Below are positions 15,501-24,358 of a stretch of DNA of 33,720 bases, piece by piece. The position numbers and the translations under genes are program-made. Under the pieces are notes generated by a model that was not told the origin of the DNA, ran no database searches, and worked only from the letters and a program-made list of their open reading frames with translations. Every line of letters starts with the position of its first letter. Position 1 is the first letter of the stretch. Origin of the DNA: SFHK01 sp045538305 (GTDB taxonomy: Bacteria > Bacillota > Clostridia > Christensenellales > Aristaeellaceae). The DNA lies in assembly GCA_045538305.1 (NCBI GenBank), contig JAZSRC010000059.1, positions 1 to 33,720 of the forward strand. The letters are read 5' to 3'.

Positions 15501-16262
15501 TTACAGAAGAGAACAGTGCCTGCGGCATTCTGAAAGACTTTCGCGTACGGGAAGGGTAGGTATGTATTCAAGCCCCACATTGCCCGTATAGCCGGCATTT
15601 CGCATTTCGCTGAAGATGCGCTCGTAGTTTACTTCGCCCAGCCATAGTTCATGTCGGCCGGGGTTTGCGGCAGCATGCACATGAAAGATAACGTCTTTGG
15701 TGGTAAGAAAGGTATTGATCAGATCGCCGCCCGATGCCTGCTGATGGTAAAAGTCGAGCACGATACCGATGTTTTTGCTTGCCATGCTGCGTGCAATCTC
15801 TGCAGCTTCATTGGCGGAATCCAGATAATACCCCTTGTGGTCGTAGATCGTGTTCAAAGGCTCAAGAAGCAGCCGAATATCGGAGGATTTCAATATTTCC
15901 GCGGCGCCGTGAAGCGCAGAAAGGATTGCGTCTTTCTGCTTTTGCCTTGCTTCTCCGGTATCCTGCCCGACCTGCGTGATCAGGTTTTTGGCGCCGAGAG
16001 CATGGGCTTTATCGATGGTTTTCTTAAGCGTTTCAAGCCAGTTAGCGGTATGAGAACTTTCGTTCATGCGGAAATCATCCGTGCAGATGCCGGATATGGA
16101 GACTCCTGCATCCGTGGCTGCGGAAGCGGTTTCCCTTACCATGTTGTCTCCAATGCGCCAGAATTCGCACATTTTATAGCCGATATCTGTCAGCAACGTA
16201 AATGCGTCCCGAATCGGGACATCGGGGCTGAAAAAACAGGGCATACAGACGCTTGCATACAT
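15501..16262 (-). CDS. Hydroxypyruvate isomerase-like TIM-barrel enzyme
   Basis: 253 residues, cytoplasmic, of the sugar phosphate isomerase/epimerase (AP endonuclease 2) barrel family. The metal-binding positions are visible: Glu in LLLEPLN, Asp in GIVLDFYHQQ, His in IFHVHAAANPGRHE and Glu in GLEYIP. The HAAANPGRHE ... GEVNYERIF line is typical of the hydroxypyruvate isomerase (Hyi/OtnI) subgroup, which acts in glyoxylate or sugar-acid breakdown. A strong RBS (AAGGAGGG) and a consensus promoter precede it. No other genes of such a pathway adjoin, so the actual substrate is uncertain. Confidence 0.8.
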   Translation of the reverse strand: MYASVCMPCFFSPDVPIRDAFTLLTDIGYKMCEFWRIGDNMVRETASAATDAGVSISGICTDDFRMNESSHTANWLETLKKTIDKAHALGAKNLITQVGQDTGEARQKQKDAILSALHGAAEILKSSDIRLLLEPLNTIYDHKGYYLDSANEAAEIARSMASKNIGIVLDFYHQQASGGDLINTFLTTKDVIFHVHAAANPGRHELWLGEVNYERIFSEMRNAGYTGNVGLEYIPTLPVRESLSECRRHCSLL

Positions 16263-16286
16263 GAAACATCCCTCCTTTGCTTGGAA

Positions 16287-16315
16287 AGTATAGCATTCAC
16301 AATACAGGATGTCAA
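16287..16315 (-). promoter_or_regulatory. Sigma-A promoter for the isomerase-like gene
   Basis: On the minus strand TTGACA (16315-16310) and TATACT (16292-16287) are 17 bases apart, with the -10 ending 24 bases from the start codon. Confidence 0.85.
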
Positions 16316-16398
16316 TTGGGGGACTCGTCTCTCATGAAATGCCATGCGGTATGCATATGCTGAAGCGAAGGCAATTTGCAGACAAGGGAGGGGAGACA

Positions 16399-16800
16399 AT
16401 GAAAAAGGACGAGGGTATTTCCCGGGTTATGAAGGCTTTGCGGGGCGTTCTGGCAGCATCAGCGGCGACGGTTACGGGTATGGCCATCTTTGCGCTGATT
16501 GTGATTTACCTGTGTCCGGAGCCCAAAACGCTTACTATCATGAATCAAGCGTTGAAGGCTGCGTCGATCATACTGGGAACGGTTGTTGCTGTGGGAGTCG
16601 GCGGTGAAAAGGGATTGATTACGGGCGCGGTTGTGGGCGTTTTGTATATACTGATCGGATATGCGCTTTACTGCCTGACAAGCGGCATCGGCACCGACGC
16701 CGGTGTGTTTTTTGCGGAAGAAGCGGCAGGCGCGGCGTTGGGCGCGTTGTCCGGCACGGCGCTTGCAAACATGAAGCCGATAAGGAGAAGAAGGGCATAA
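16399..16800 (+). CDS. TIGR04086-type small membrane protein
   Basis: 133 residues with four predicted membrane helices, at about 16-38, 50-65, 70-92 and 103-122. The pattern of a short basic N-terminus, a Gly-rich VGVGGEKGLITGAVVGVLY line and a Gly/Ala-rich last helix fits the TIGR04086/YrzE family of Firmicutes membrane proteins, whose function is unknown. ATG at 16399 is chosen because GGAGGGGAG lies just upstream; an in-frame Met at 16309 has no ribosome site and would add a non-hydrophobic tail. Confidence 0.75.
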   Translation: MKKDEGISRVMKALRGVLAASAATVTGMAIFALIVIYLCPEPKTLTIMNQALKAASIILGTVVAVGVGGEKGLITGAVVGVLYILIGYALYCLTSGIGTDAGVFFAEEAAGAALGALSGTALANMKPIRRRRA

Positions 16801-16803
16801 GCA

Positions 16804-16834
16804 ACGGCTGCCGCTTGATGATCGCGGCAGCCGT
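16804..16834. terminator. Hairpin between converging genes
   Basis: A perfect 11-base GC-rich stem (16804-16814 with 16824-16834) with a 9-base loop sits between the membrane-protein stop and the amidohydrolase stop. T-runs are poor on both sides. Confidence 0.65.
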
Positions 16835-16841
16835 ATTCAAC

Positions 16842-17636
16842 TTATGAGAGTTTTAAAAGCGTTTCGAGATTCCCTGCAAATATCTTTTCGTTTGCGGCGT
16901 CTGAGAGCTCTAGCTTCAGAATATTCTGAATTTCATCGCCTACGTTCCACATGGGGTAATCGCTTCCGAACAGGACATGATCCTCGCCATAAACGGATAT
17001 ATAGCGCCGGGCTTCTTCGTTTGACAGCATGAACATGCTGCTGGAGGTATCCACCCATACGCCCTCGTTTCGGAGGCAATCGGCGGCTTCGCCCCACTCG
17101 GAGTATGCGCCGAAGTGCGCGCAGATGACCTTCAGATTTTTGTGCTTTTTCAGTACGATTGGAATGTGCGCGGGACTTGACCAGCGAAAGCGCTTATCGC
17201 CTGTGTGGAAGAGCACGGGCATGTCGAGTTCCGCCATAGCGCGGTAGGCGTCGTCCATTTTTTCATCGCTGATTTCAAACTTCTGAAAATCGGGATGCAG
17301 CTTTACGCCAAGCAGTCCCAGCCCACGTACGCGGCTTAGCTCTTCATACGGGTTTTCAAAATCCGGATGCAGGGTTGCAAAGCCGATAAAGCGGTCTTGG
17401 TGCCGGGAAACCTCATCGACAATAAAGTCGTTGATTCGGGTTACCTGATGAGGCACGGTGGCAACGGAATGAACGAGAAAGCGCTGCACGCAGTACTTGT
17501 CGCCAAGGGACAAAAGCGTTTCGCTGGTTCCGTCAAAACCCATTTCGATATCGTAAAATTCACCTATGGTTTTGCTGGCCTTCAGTGCGATTTTTTCGGG
17601 GTAAATATGCGCATGCGCGTCGAATATGCGGTACAT
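16842..17636 (-). CDS. Amidohydrolase-family metal-dependent hydrolase (COG2159 type)
   Basis: 264 residues, cytoplasmic. The barrel carries the metal-binding HAHIYP at the N-terminus (His8/His10), LLGVKLHPDFQ, PVLFHTGD, VICAHFGAY and the late Asp in VLFGSDYPMW, the signature of the amidohydrolase-2 group, which includes decarboxylases and lactone or amide hydrolases. GAAAGGG lies about 10 bases before the ATG. It is divergent from the first T-box transcript and has a separate putative promoter. Substrate cannot be predicted. Confidence 0.88.
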   Translation of the reverse strand: MYRIFDAHAHIYPEKIALKASKTIGEFYDIEMGFDGTSETLLSLGDKYCVQRFLVHSVATVPHQVTRINDFIVDEVSRHQDRFIGFATLHPDFENPYEELSRVRGLGLLGVKLHPDFQKFEISDEKMDDAYRAMAELDMPVLFHTGDKRFRWSSPAHIPIVLKKHKNLKVICAHFGAYSEWGEAADCLRNEGVWVDTSSSMFMLSNEEARRYISVYGEDHVLFGSDYPMWNVGDEIQNILKLELSDAANEKIFAGNLETLLKLS

Positions 17637-17667
17637 AAGACGATTTGCCCTTTCGATTTATGCGCCC

Positions 17668-17695
17668 ATTATACGCTGGTTTTGTCGTAAATGAA
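17668..17695 (-). promoter_or_regulatory. Putative promoter for the amidohydrolase gene
   Basis: On the minus strand a perfect TATAAT (17673-17668) is preceded at 16 bases by a weak -35, TTCATT (17695-17690). Confidence 0.5.
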
Positions 17696-17775
17696 CGGTG
17701 CTTTTTATAAATATTCGTAAATATTCCGCAAGCAAAGCTAAACAGTAAAATTGGTGTAAATATGAATGCTGATTC

Positions 17776-17804
17776 TTGACAGTATGCATAACACGTGGTA
17801 TTAT
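17776..17804 (+). promoter_or_regulatory. Sigma-A promoter of T-box transcript 1
   Basis: A perfect TTGACA (17776-17781), a 17-base spacer and TATTAT (17799-17804) with a TGG extension. Transcription would start near 17811, at the front of the T-box leader. Confidence 0.88.
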
Positions 17805-17810
17805 ACATTC

Positions 17811-18076
17811 CATCAGCGATGACGGAGACGGTTGGAAATGCTCCTTTTCAGAGAGCCGGCGGTTGGTGCAAGTCCGGTAAAGGCGATTTTCCGTATAGCC
17901 CATCACTCCTGAGCCGGAAGAGTGAAATGTCAGTAACTTTTTCCCGCAGGCGCAGCGTTATGAGCGCAGGGCTTATAGGAGCCTATTAAGGGGCGCAAAC
18001 GCGCAATTTGAGTGGTACCGCGGGAATCATGATATGATTTTCGTCTCAAAGAAGTATTTCTTTGAGACGTTTTTTT
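17811..18076 (+). promoter_or_regulatory. T-box riboswitch 1, specifier AUC (Ile)
   Basis: A complete T-box leader. Stem I opens with TGACGGAG; AGAGAG (17850-17855) is followed by the apical CCGGCGGTTGGTGCAAG. The 3' side reads ATC (17902-17904), A, CTCC, T, GAGC, where CTCC pairs with GGAG at 17824-17827. This places AUC in the specifier position, so tRNA-Ile(GAU) is predicted. The T-box bulge TGGTACCGCG (18013-18022) has UGGU, pairing with an ACCA tRNA end. It ends in a terminator and controls the acyl-CoA synthetase fusion that begins 30 bases downstream. Uncharged tRNA should allow read-through. The class is certain; the specifier is read by hand. Confidence 0.93.
18042..18076 (+). terminator. 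Terminator of T-box 1
   Basis: A perfect 12-base stem (18042-18053 with 18058-18069), a GTAT loop and seven T residues. It lies directly after the T-box sequence and competes with the antiterminator. Confidence 0.93.
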
Positions 18077-18105
18077 ATGGAATTATTCAGAAAAGGAGGG
18101 TTTTC

Positions 18106-20382
18106 ATGCAGACAGGTTCTTCCACGTCCAACAAAATCTATGAGGTGGCAGCGCGAATTCGCGAGCTGCGTGAGATTACCGGCCTGACGAAAGAGGAAAT
18201 GGCCCAGCGTACGGAGGTCAGCCTCGAAATGTACAACATGTACGAAGAGGGGCAAACCGACTTCCCCTTTACGTTCATTCATAAATGTGCGCTGGAGCTT
18301 GGCGTTGAAATTACCGACCTTATGGAAGGCAAAAGCGCAAAACTGACAGGCTACACCATTACCCGCAAGGGTCGCGGCCAGATCACCGCGCGCGAGCCCG
18401 GGCTTGAAATCCGCTCGCTTGCTCCGCTGTTTAAAAAGAAGATCGCCGAGCCGTATTTTGTTAAATATGAGTATTCACCCGAGCAGCAGGATCAGCCGAT
18501 CCACTTGATTCACCACAGCGGACAGGAATTCGACATGATCATGTCCGGGTCTTTGAAAATACAGGTCGGAGACCACATTGAAGTACTGCATGAAGGCGAC
18601 AGCATCTATTACGATTCGTCCAAACCGCACGGAATGATCGCTGTCGGGGGCGAGGATTGTCTGTTTTGCGCGGTGGTTCTGCCGGGCGATGAGATTGAGG
18701 ATATGGAACTGCGCGACGCTGTTGCGCCTGTAAAGCACAGAGAAAAGCGCATCCATTCCGCATTTGTTGAAGGCATTGAGGATGAAAACGGCCTCGTGAC
18801 GGATTTGAAGTATACAAATGCCGAAAAATTCAATTTTGCTTTTGACATCGTTGACGCACTTGCGCAGAAGAAACCCGATAAGCTGGCGATGATCCACGTT
18901 GACAACGAGCTTAATGAAAAGAAGTTTACCTTCCGCGAGGTATCCCGTGCTTCCAGCCGCGCCGCTAACTATTTTAAGTCGCTGGGAATTAAAAAGGGCG
19001 ACAGAGTCATGCTGATTCTCAGGCGGCATTACCAGTTCTGGTATTCCGTTCTGGCGCTGCATAAGCTGGGCGCCATTGCAATTCCGGCAACGAATCTGCT
19101 GGTTGAGCACGATCTTACCTACCGCTTTAACGCTGCCGGGGTTTCTGCCATCGTTTGTACGGGAACGGGCGGCGTAGCCGCTGAGGTGGACAAGGCGCTT
19201 AAGGACAGCCCGACGCTCAAGCACAGGATTATGGTGGGCGGCGAACGCGAGGGATGGAGAGACTTTGATACGGAATCCCGCATGTTCTCCAGCACCTTCC
19301 CGAGAACGGACGATGCGCCCGCAGGCGACGATCCGATGCTGATGCTGTTTACCTCCGGAACCACAGGCTATCCCAAAATTGCCACGCATTCCTTTAAATA
19401 CCCGCTAGGCCATTTCGCCACCGCAAAGTATTGGCACAATGTAAATCCGGACGGCGTTCATTTCACCATTTCCGATACCGGTTGGGGTAAAGCACTGTGG
19501 GGCAAGCTCTACGGACAGTGGATGTGTGAGGCGGCTACCTTTGTATACGACTTTGACCGCTTTGACGCCTCTGTGATTCTGCCGATGTTCAAAAAGTATA
19601 ACATCACTACCTTCTGTGCGCCGCCTACCATGTATCGCTTCATGATCAAGGAGGATTTGTCCAAATATGATCTTTCTTCGATTGAGCACGCGACAATTGC
19701 GGGCGAAGCGCTGAACCCCGAGGTATTCTATCAGTTCAGGAAAGCTACCGGAATATCGCTTATGGAGGGCTTTGGACAAACAGAAACCACGCTTACCGTC
19801 GCCAACCTTGTCGGCATGCGTCCGAAGGTCGGCTCTATGGGCAAGCCCGTACCCTGTTATGATGTGGATATCGTTGACCACAACGGCAACAGTGTGGGTC
19901 AGGGCGAAACCGGCGAAATCGTTGTACGCCTGAAGGATGGACAGCGCCCCGTAGGTCTTACGCTAGGATATTACAATAACGAAAAGGGCGTTGCCGAAAT
20001 TGATCTTTCTGACGGAATGTACCATACCGGCGATACCGCATGGCGTGACGAGGATGGCTACTTCTGGTATGTAGGCCGCGTTGACGACCTGATTAAGTCC
20101 TCCGGCTACAGAATCGGGCCGTTTGAAATTGAATCGGTTATTATGGAACTGCCTTACGTGCTCGAATGCGGCGTATCTGCTGCGCCCGACGAAATCCGCG
20201 GTCAGGTGGTAAAGGCTTCCATTGTGCTTACCAAAGGCACCGAGCCCAGCGAGCTTCTGAAAAAGGAAATTCAGGAGTATGTCAAGCACAAAACCGCGCC
20301 GTACAAGTATCCACGCATTGTCGTATTCCGCGATGAGCTTCCCAAAACCATCAGCGGAAAAATCCAGAGAAACCTTCTGTAA
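18106..20382 (+). CDS. XRE-HTH / cupin / AMP-forming acyl-CoA synthetase fusion (Ile T-box)
   Basis: 758 residues in three parts. Residues 14-75 are an XRE-type helix-turn-helix (IRELREITGLTKEEMAQRT). Residues 115-192 are a cupin with HHSGQEFDMIMSG and GDSIYYDSSKPHGM. Residues 220-758 are a medium-chain (MACS/acetyl-CoA-synthetase-like) synthetase with the phosphate loop TSGTTGYPK (416-424), SDTGWGKALWGKLYGQW, EGFGQTETT, YHTGDTAWRDEDGYFWYVGR and the catalytic Lys752 in TISGKIQRNLL. All core motifs are intact, so it should convert a carboxylic acid, ATP and CoA to acyl-CoA. ATG at 18106 follows AAAAGGAGGG; upstream Mets lie in the T-box terminator. Ile-T-box control suggests 2-methylbutyrate as substrate (inference). 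The HTH-cupin part may sense the acid or regulate DNA. Confidence 0.9.
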   Translation: MQTGSSTSNKIYEVAARIRELREITGLTKEEMAQRTEVSLEMYNMYEEGQTDFPFTFIHKCALELGVEITDLMEGKSAKLTGYTITRKGRGQITAREPGLEIRSLAPLFKKKIAEPYFVKYEYSPEQQDQPIHLIHHSGQEFDMIMSGSLKIQVGDHIEVLHEGDSIYYDSSKPHGMIAVGGEDCLFCAVVLPGDEIEDMELRDAVAPVKHREKRIHSAFVEGIEDENGLVTDLKYTNAEKFNFAFDIVDALAQKKPDKLAMIHVDNELNEKKFTFREVSRASSRAANYFKSLGIKKGDRVMLILRRHYQFWYSVLALHKLGAIAIPATNLLVEHDLTYRFNAAGVSAIVCTGTGGVAAEVDKALKDSPTLKHRIMVGGEREGWRDFDTESRMFSSTFPRTDDAPAGDDPMLMLFTSGTTGYPKIATHSFKYPLGHFATAKYWHNVNPDGVHFTISDTGWGKALWGKLYGQWMCEAATFVYDFDRFDASVILPMFKKYNITTFCAPPTMYRFMIKEDLSKYDLSSIEHATIAGEALNPEVFYQFRKATGISLMEGFGQTETTLTVANLVGMRPKVGSMGKPVPCYDVDIVDHNGNSVGQGETGEIVVRLKDGQRPVGLTLGYYNNEKGVAEIDLSDGMYHTGDTAWRDEDGYFWYVGRVDDLIKSSGYRIGPFEIESVIMELPYVLECGVSAAPDEIRGQVVKASIVLTKGTEPSELLKKEIQEYVKHKTAPYKYPRIVVFRDELPKTISGKIQRNLL

Positions 20383-20406
20383 ATGGCGGCGAGCCAGAAA
20401 TATTCG

Positions 20407-20465
20407 AAACCCCGGAAGTGGATATCAGAGGACATGGTCTTCTGATATCTTCTCCCGGGGTTTTT
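20407..20465. terminator. Terminator between acyl-CoA synthetase 1 and the GH31 gene
   Basis: A long two-part hairpin: outer arms 20407-20415 with 20455-20463, inner arms 20421-20429 with 20441-20449. It ends in five T residues (20461-20465) on the plus strand. It lies between converging genes and may serve both. Confidence 0.85.
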
Positions 20466-20479
20466 GATTCATTGGGGAA

Positions 20480-22648
20480 TTACGCAGGCTCTACGTCGTT
20501 TGCCGGCATTTTTTCAAATACCAGCGCTTCATCAATCGGGCATTCCAAGTCGTACATACCGGATAAGTAAATTCTGCCGGTAAAGAAGTGCTTCCAGAGC
20601 CCTTCGGGCAGGTACACTTTGCGCCCAGATGCGCCCCTGTCCGTAATCGGGGCGATAAGATACTTTCTACCCAGCATGTATTCATCATGCGTGTTCAGTG
20701 CACGGAGGTCTTTGGGATAATCGATTGCCAGATGTGCCATCATAGGCCGACGATCATTGACGCAATGCCTGGCTTCTTCCCACAGATAGGGCCGAAGCGT
20801 TTCCCGTATGCGCGCGAATCGGCAGGCAATATCGGTTATGGAAGGATCGCCGAGCTTATCCGCCAGGTTCCACGGGCTTCGGTCGTTTACAAATTGTTCT
20901 CCTTCCGTTTCGTAGAACTGTCCTCCTCTTGGCTCTGCATGCCATTGCATAATCGGACAGAAGCAGCCAAATGCCGTCGCCCGAAGGTACAGTTCAGCCT
21001 CCGGCAGCTTTCCCGCAAAACCACCGATATCAAAACTCCAGAAAATCACGCCTGAAAGCGAAGCGGATAACCCGGCTGTCAATTGCGCTTTCAGCTCCGA
21101 CCATGTGCTCAGCTGATCGCCCGCCCAATGTATGGGCATGCCTTGCATGCCGGCATATCCCGCGCGGCTGAAGGTGACGCCGGGTATGTTTTTGCTTTTC
21201 ATCCAATCGTTATAGGCGCGAATGTATTGGTTGGGGAATAGATTGTGCGCTTCAATGCCTTTAGTGCCGTCGCTTATTATAAAGTCGCTGCCGAACAGGA
21301 ACTCTCCGCCATCGGTTTTAAAGCCCTCGACGCCGGCTTCCAGCAGATGATCGCGCTTTTCAAACCACCATTTGCATGTTTCCGGATTCGTAAAATCGGG
21401 TAAATGACTTCCTTTAAACCATAGATCCGGTATAACGTATGGCGAGCCGTCCGTGTGCCGGATCAGGTAGCCTTTTTCGATTGCTTCCTGAAGATCCTGT
21501 TTGACAGGCGTCGGGTCGGGGCAATCGCTTACCGCCTTGATTACGGGAATCTGCCATAAAATAAGGTGCAGACCGGCTGCGCGAATTCTCCTGACGGTAG
21601 CTTCCGGGTTTTTCCATGCGCGGCTCCAGCGATAGAAGGTGCTTTCGTCGCTCCATGCTTCAAGCACCATCACCGATGCGGGGCAATTGTGTTTTTCGAG
21701 CATGCGCAACTGCTCGTCAACGTCCTGATCATTCTTCCAACCGTTTGCGCTGATCCACAGGCCAAACGCCCATTTGGGCGGAAGCGTACATTCTCCGCTT
21801 AGCGAAAGAAATCCCTGCAGCTGTTCGCCCGGCGTTCCGAGAAGAATCCATTCGCCTTTTCCGCAAACTTCCGGGCATGAAACGTGAATATTTTTCAGAA
21901 ACCGCATTCCGGCGTTGGCGGCACCTGTATAATAGAAACCGAAGCCTCCGTCTGTCAGAAACATGGGAGACGGCATATAGCTCCAGTTGTTTTGCTTGGT
22001 AAAATGCTCAACGACTTGCCCTATGCTTTCGCGCCCGTTTTGATCTACATTGTCAAAGCGCTCTCCTGTACCGAAAACATGCTTGTGCTGGCCTGTCAGG
22101 ACATATTCCCGCAAGCGGCAATGACCGTCTTTATCAAGGGCCAGCGACATGCGAGTGCATTGTACGACGGTTTTTCCTTCGTCGGAGACGGTGAATAATG
22201 CGCTTTCTCCGAAGGTTATGCCTCCGGGATACGGCGTTCCTATAGGCATTCTGTCGGACATTCGGATATAGTAACCGGTCGCATGTTTTTCAAATGCCAG
22301 ATAGATATTATTGTAAAGCTGTATCCATCCCTCGCCGGTTTTCAACGGAGACTGGATGATTACACGTTTTAATATATCCAGAGGAAACCAACGGCTTGTT
22401 TCCTGTTCGGCTATAAAACGGTAGCGGAGGGATATCGGGGATGAGAAGGCAGGCAGCGTAAAGCGCCAGCCCTTCTGTGTTCGTACGGGCTTTCCGGAAA
22501 AGTCTATTCCGTCAATCTCCAGTCGCGGAACGGCTGAATCGGTCAGGCAGTCGATGGTGATGCTCTGTCCGGTATAGCAGTATAAGGGAGTGCGGGCGCA
22601 TCCGGAATCAGAAAACGGCACGATGCCTTCCGGAATATGCAGAATCAT
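20480..22648 (-). CDS. GH31 family glycosidase
   Basis: 722 residues without a signal peptide, so probably cytoplasmic. An N-terminal beta-sandwich (to about 290) precedes the catalytic barrel (WAFGLWISANGWKND onward). The nucleophile is Asp446 in EGFKTDGGEF and the acid/base is Asp511 in HWAGDQLSTW, both as in active GH31 enzymes; a beta domain follows. GH31 enzymes cleave alpha-glucosides, alpha-xylosides and related alpha-linked sugars; KTDGGE does not decide among them here. A good RBS (AAGGAGG) precedes the ATG. It is the last gene of the LacI-controlled importer operon, so it probably hydrolyses the imported sugar. A hairpin before it may lower its expression. Confidence 0.92.
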   Translation of the reverse strand: MILHIPEGIVPFSDSGCARTPLYCYTGQSITIDCLTDSAVPRLEIDGIDFSGKPVRTQKGWRFTLPAFSSPISLRYRFIAEQETSRWFPLDILKRVIIQSPLKTGEGWIQLYNNIYLAFEKHATGYYIRMSDRMPIGTPYPGGITFGESALFTVSDEGKTVVQCTRMSLALDKDGHCRLREYVLTGQHKHVFGTGERFDNVDQNGRESIGQVVEHFTKQNNWSYMPSPMFLTDGGFGFYYTGAANAGMRFLKNIHVSCPEVCGKGEWILLGTPGEQLQGFLSLSGECTLPPKWAFGLWISANGWKNDQDVDEQLRMLEKHNCPASVMVLEAWSDESTFYRWSRAWKNPEATVRRIRAAGLHLILWQIPVIKAVSDCPDPTPVKQDLQEAIEKGYLIRHTDGSPYVIPDLWFKGSHLPDFTNPETCKWWFEKRDHLLEAGVEGFKTDGGEFLFGSDFIISDGTKGIEAHNLFPNQYIRAYNDWMKSKNIPGVTFSRAGYAGMQGMPIHWAGDQLSTWSELKAQLTAGLSASLSGVIFWSFDIGGFAGKLPEAELYLRATAFGCFCPIMQWHAEPRGGQFYETEGEQFVNDRSPWNLADKLGDPSITDIACRFARIRETLRPYLWEEARHCVNDRRPMMAHLAIDYPKDLRALNTHDEYMLGRKYLIAPITDRGASGRKVYLPEGLWKHFFTGRIYLSGMYDLECPIDEALVFEKMPANDVEPA

Positions 22649-22705
22649 ATCGGTTTCCTCCTTCCTGAGGGATGCATGAAAAAAGAGTATATGTCGAATG
22701 ATGAA

Positions 22706-22742
22706 ACGGCGGGGGCAGATTTGCGATATTTGCCCCCGCCGT
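22706..22742 (-). terminator. Hairpin after the second binding-protein gene
   Basis: A perfect 12-base GC-rich stem (22706-22717 with 22731-22742) begins 20 bases past the binding-protein stop codon on the minus strand. Only TTTCATCATTC follows, so it is more likely a partial terminator or transcript stabiliser than a full stop before GH31. Confidence 0.6.
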
Positions 22743-22761
22743 GCGCAAGAAGAATGATCCG

Positions 22762-24297
22762 TCAGTTTTGCGCCTCCAGATACCGTTCATATGCGCCCAT
22801 ATAAATGGCGTTCATGTCCTCAAGGCCCATTGCCATAAGCTGAGATACGTATGCATCCCATTCTTCGTCAATGCCGCCTTCGGTTACCCATCTGGCGCGG
22901 GTAGTGTCGACAAACGAGTCGATGTCTGCCTGCAGGAAGGAAAGCTCATTGTATTCGTCTGCGGTGTACTTAAGCTCCGGGAAGCATTCGCCTACATACT
23001 GGGCGGTATTTTCGTCCATCGCTACTTTCAATCCGTCGCCCTGAGTGGGATCAAGGATGATCAGTTCGTCAAAGGCGAGAGAGGAATACTTGGGGCCGAA
23101 ATCGCGCAGCGAACGATCCCAGTACCAGCTGTCGGCGCTCACGCCCTCCGGCGGGTTGTTCAGGGTGTAGGTACCGTCGGGATTGGCGGAGGTAACTTCG
23201 CCAAGACCGCCCCAGAAGTTCTGAATGCTGGCTTCACCGGTGTAGAATTTATCCGCCCACTGAAGCACGAGCGCAGGATCCTCGCATGCCGTGGTGATGG
23301 AAAGCTGATTGGACTTGATGGAATACAGGCCGTTTTTGTCGCCTTGCTGATACCGTATGCCGTCGGGACCGGCGATGGGCTCAATTACCGCATATTCATT
23401 CATCCAACGGCGGAAAATGGCGTCGTAGCTCCATGCATAAGCAAAGCCTACGCGGGATACTTCGGGATCATCACACTTGGCGTCGCGGATCACCTGATCC
23501 TGCGTGAACAGCTCGTTGTCGATAACGCCCATCTGGTACAGTTTGTGCGCCCACTTGAGACCTTCTTTGTATTCGTCGCTGGTATAGGCGTACTTGACGG
23601 AGCCGTCCTCATTGACCAGATATCTCTGTCCGTATACGTCGGTCATTCCAAACGGCGTCAGGAAGTCCATTCCGAGACCGATGCCCGTGAAGGGGATTTC
23701 ATCGTTCGGGTCGCCGTTTCCGTTGGCGTCCTGTTCTTTGAATGCTACAAGCACCTTTTCCAGCTCTTCGATGGTGGTGGGTACTTCCAGATTCAGGTTT
23801 CTCAGCCACTGAACATTGATTACCGGCACATTGCAGGCAACAGGACGCTTCGGCATGCGGCTGGGAAGCGAGTAGATGTGCCCGTCGGCGGAGGTGGAAA
23901 TGGCCTTAAGCGCCGGCATCTCTTCAAATGCCTGCATGAGATTGGGCATGTTTTCCTGGATCAGGTCTTCAAGCGGAAGGAAGTATTCCACATTGTTGAT
24001 AATGTCGGCTTCGCTGAAAGTCTGGAAGCCTAGAACGACGTCGGGCAGCACGCTTTCGCCGCCGGCAAGCAGTATGGGCTTTTGGTCGCCCCAGTCATTG
24101 GAGGAAACAATCTGCCAGTCTACCTTTACGTTCATTTCCTCTTCCAGTTGAACCAGGAACGGGTTGGTTACAAAGGAATCGCCCATGTCGCCCCAGCGCA
24201 TGGTGAGCACGCTGAAGGTTTTGCTTTCCTCTGCCAGAGACGGGGAGCATGCGAGCGCCAGACACAGCGCAAGCATAAGTGACAACAGTTTTTTCAT
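22762..24297 (-). CDS. Extracellular sugar-binding protein of the second ABC importer
   Basis: 511 residues with a signal peptide (about 1-22). A Cys sits in CLALACSPSLAEES, but the residues before it do not fit a strict lipobox, so lipoprotein anchoring is unsure and cleavage after SLA is the alternative. The mature part resembles the first binding protein: VPTTIEELEKVLVAFKEQDANG and DANGNGDPNDEIP are shared family lines. It has a strong RBS (AAGGAGGG). It pairs with the two permeases encoded just upstream. Sugar unknown; the GH31 partner suggests an alpha-linked oligosaccharide. Confidence 0.9.
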   Translation of the reverse strand: MKKLLSLMLALCLALACSPSLAEESKTFSVLTMRWGDMGDSFVTNPFLVQLEEEMNVKVDWQIVSSNDWGDQKPILLAGGESVLPDVVLGFQTFSEADIINNVEYFLPLEDLIQENMPNLMQAFEEMPALKAISTSADGHIYSLPSRMPKRPVACNVPVINVQWLRNLNLEVPTTIEELEKVLVAFKEQDANGNGDPNDEIPFTGIGLGMDFLTPFGMTDVYGQRYLVNEDGSVKYAYTSDEYKEGLKWAHKLYQMGVIDNELFTQDQVIRDAKCDDPEVSRVGFAYAWSYDAIFRRWMNEYAVIEPIAGPDGIRYQQGDKNGLYSIKSNQLSITTACEDPALVLQWADKFYTGEASIQNFWGGLGEVTSANPDGTYTLNNPPEGVSADSWYWDRSLRDFGPKYSSLAFDELIILDPTQGDGLKVAMDENTAQYVGECFPELKYTADEYNELSFLQADIDSFVDTTRARWVTEGGIDEEWDAYVSQLMAMGLEDMNAIYMGAYERYLEAQN

Positions 24298-24358
24298 GGT
24301 GTACCCTCCTTTTTATTTTCAAACGGACGCTGCCGTTTGGTTTCCCGCAAGCGCAAAG

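Noticed and set aside
17811..17910. Cobalamin or other metabolite riboswitch because of GGTTGGTGCAAG-like text
   Set aside because: AGAGAG, the specifier geometry, TGGTACCGCG and the terminator define a T-box.
18475..19389. 304-codon minus-strand open frame
   Set aside because: It is a shadow of the acyl-CoA synthetase fusion. The same kind of frame recurs opposite the paralogue at 27848-28834, as expected from shared codons.
22741..24033. 430-codon plus-strand open frame
   Set aside because: It is fully antisense to the second binding-protein gene, has no ribosome site at its start, and its product has no domain. It reflects codon bias of the real gene.
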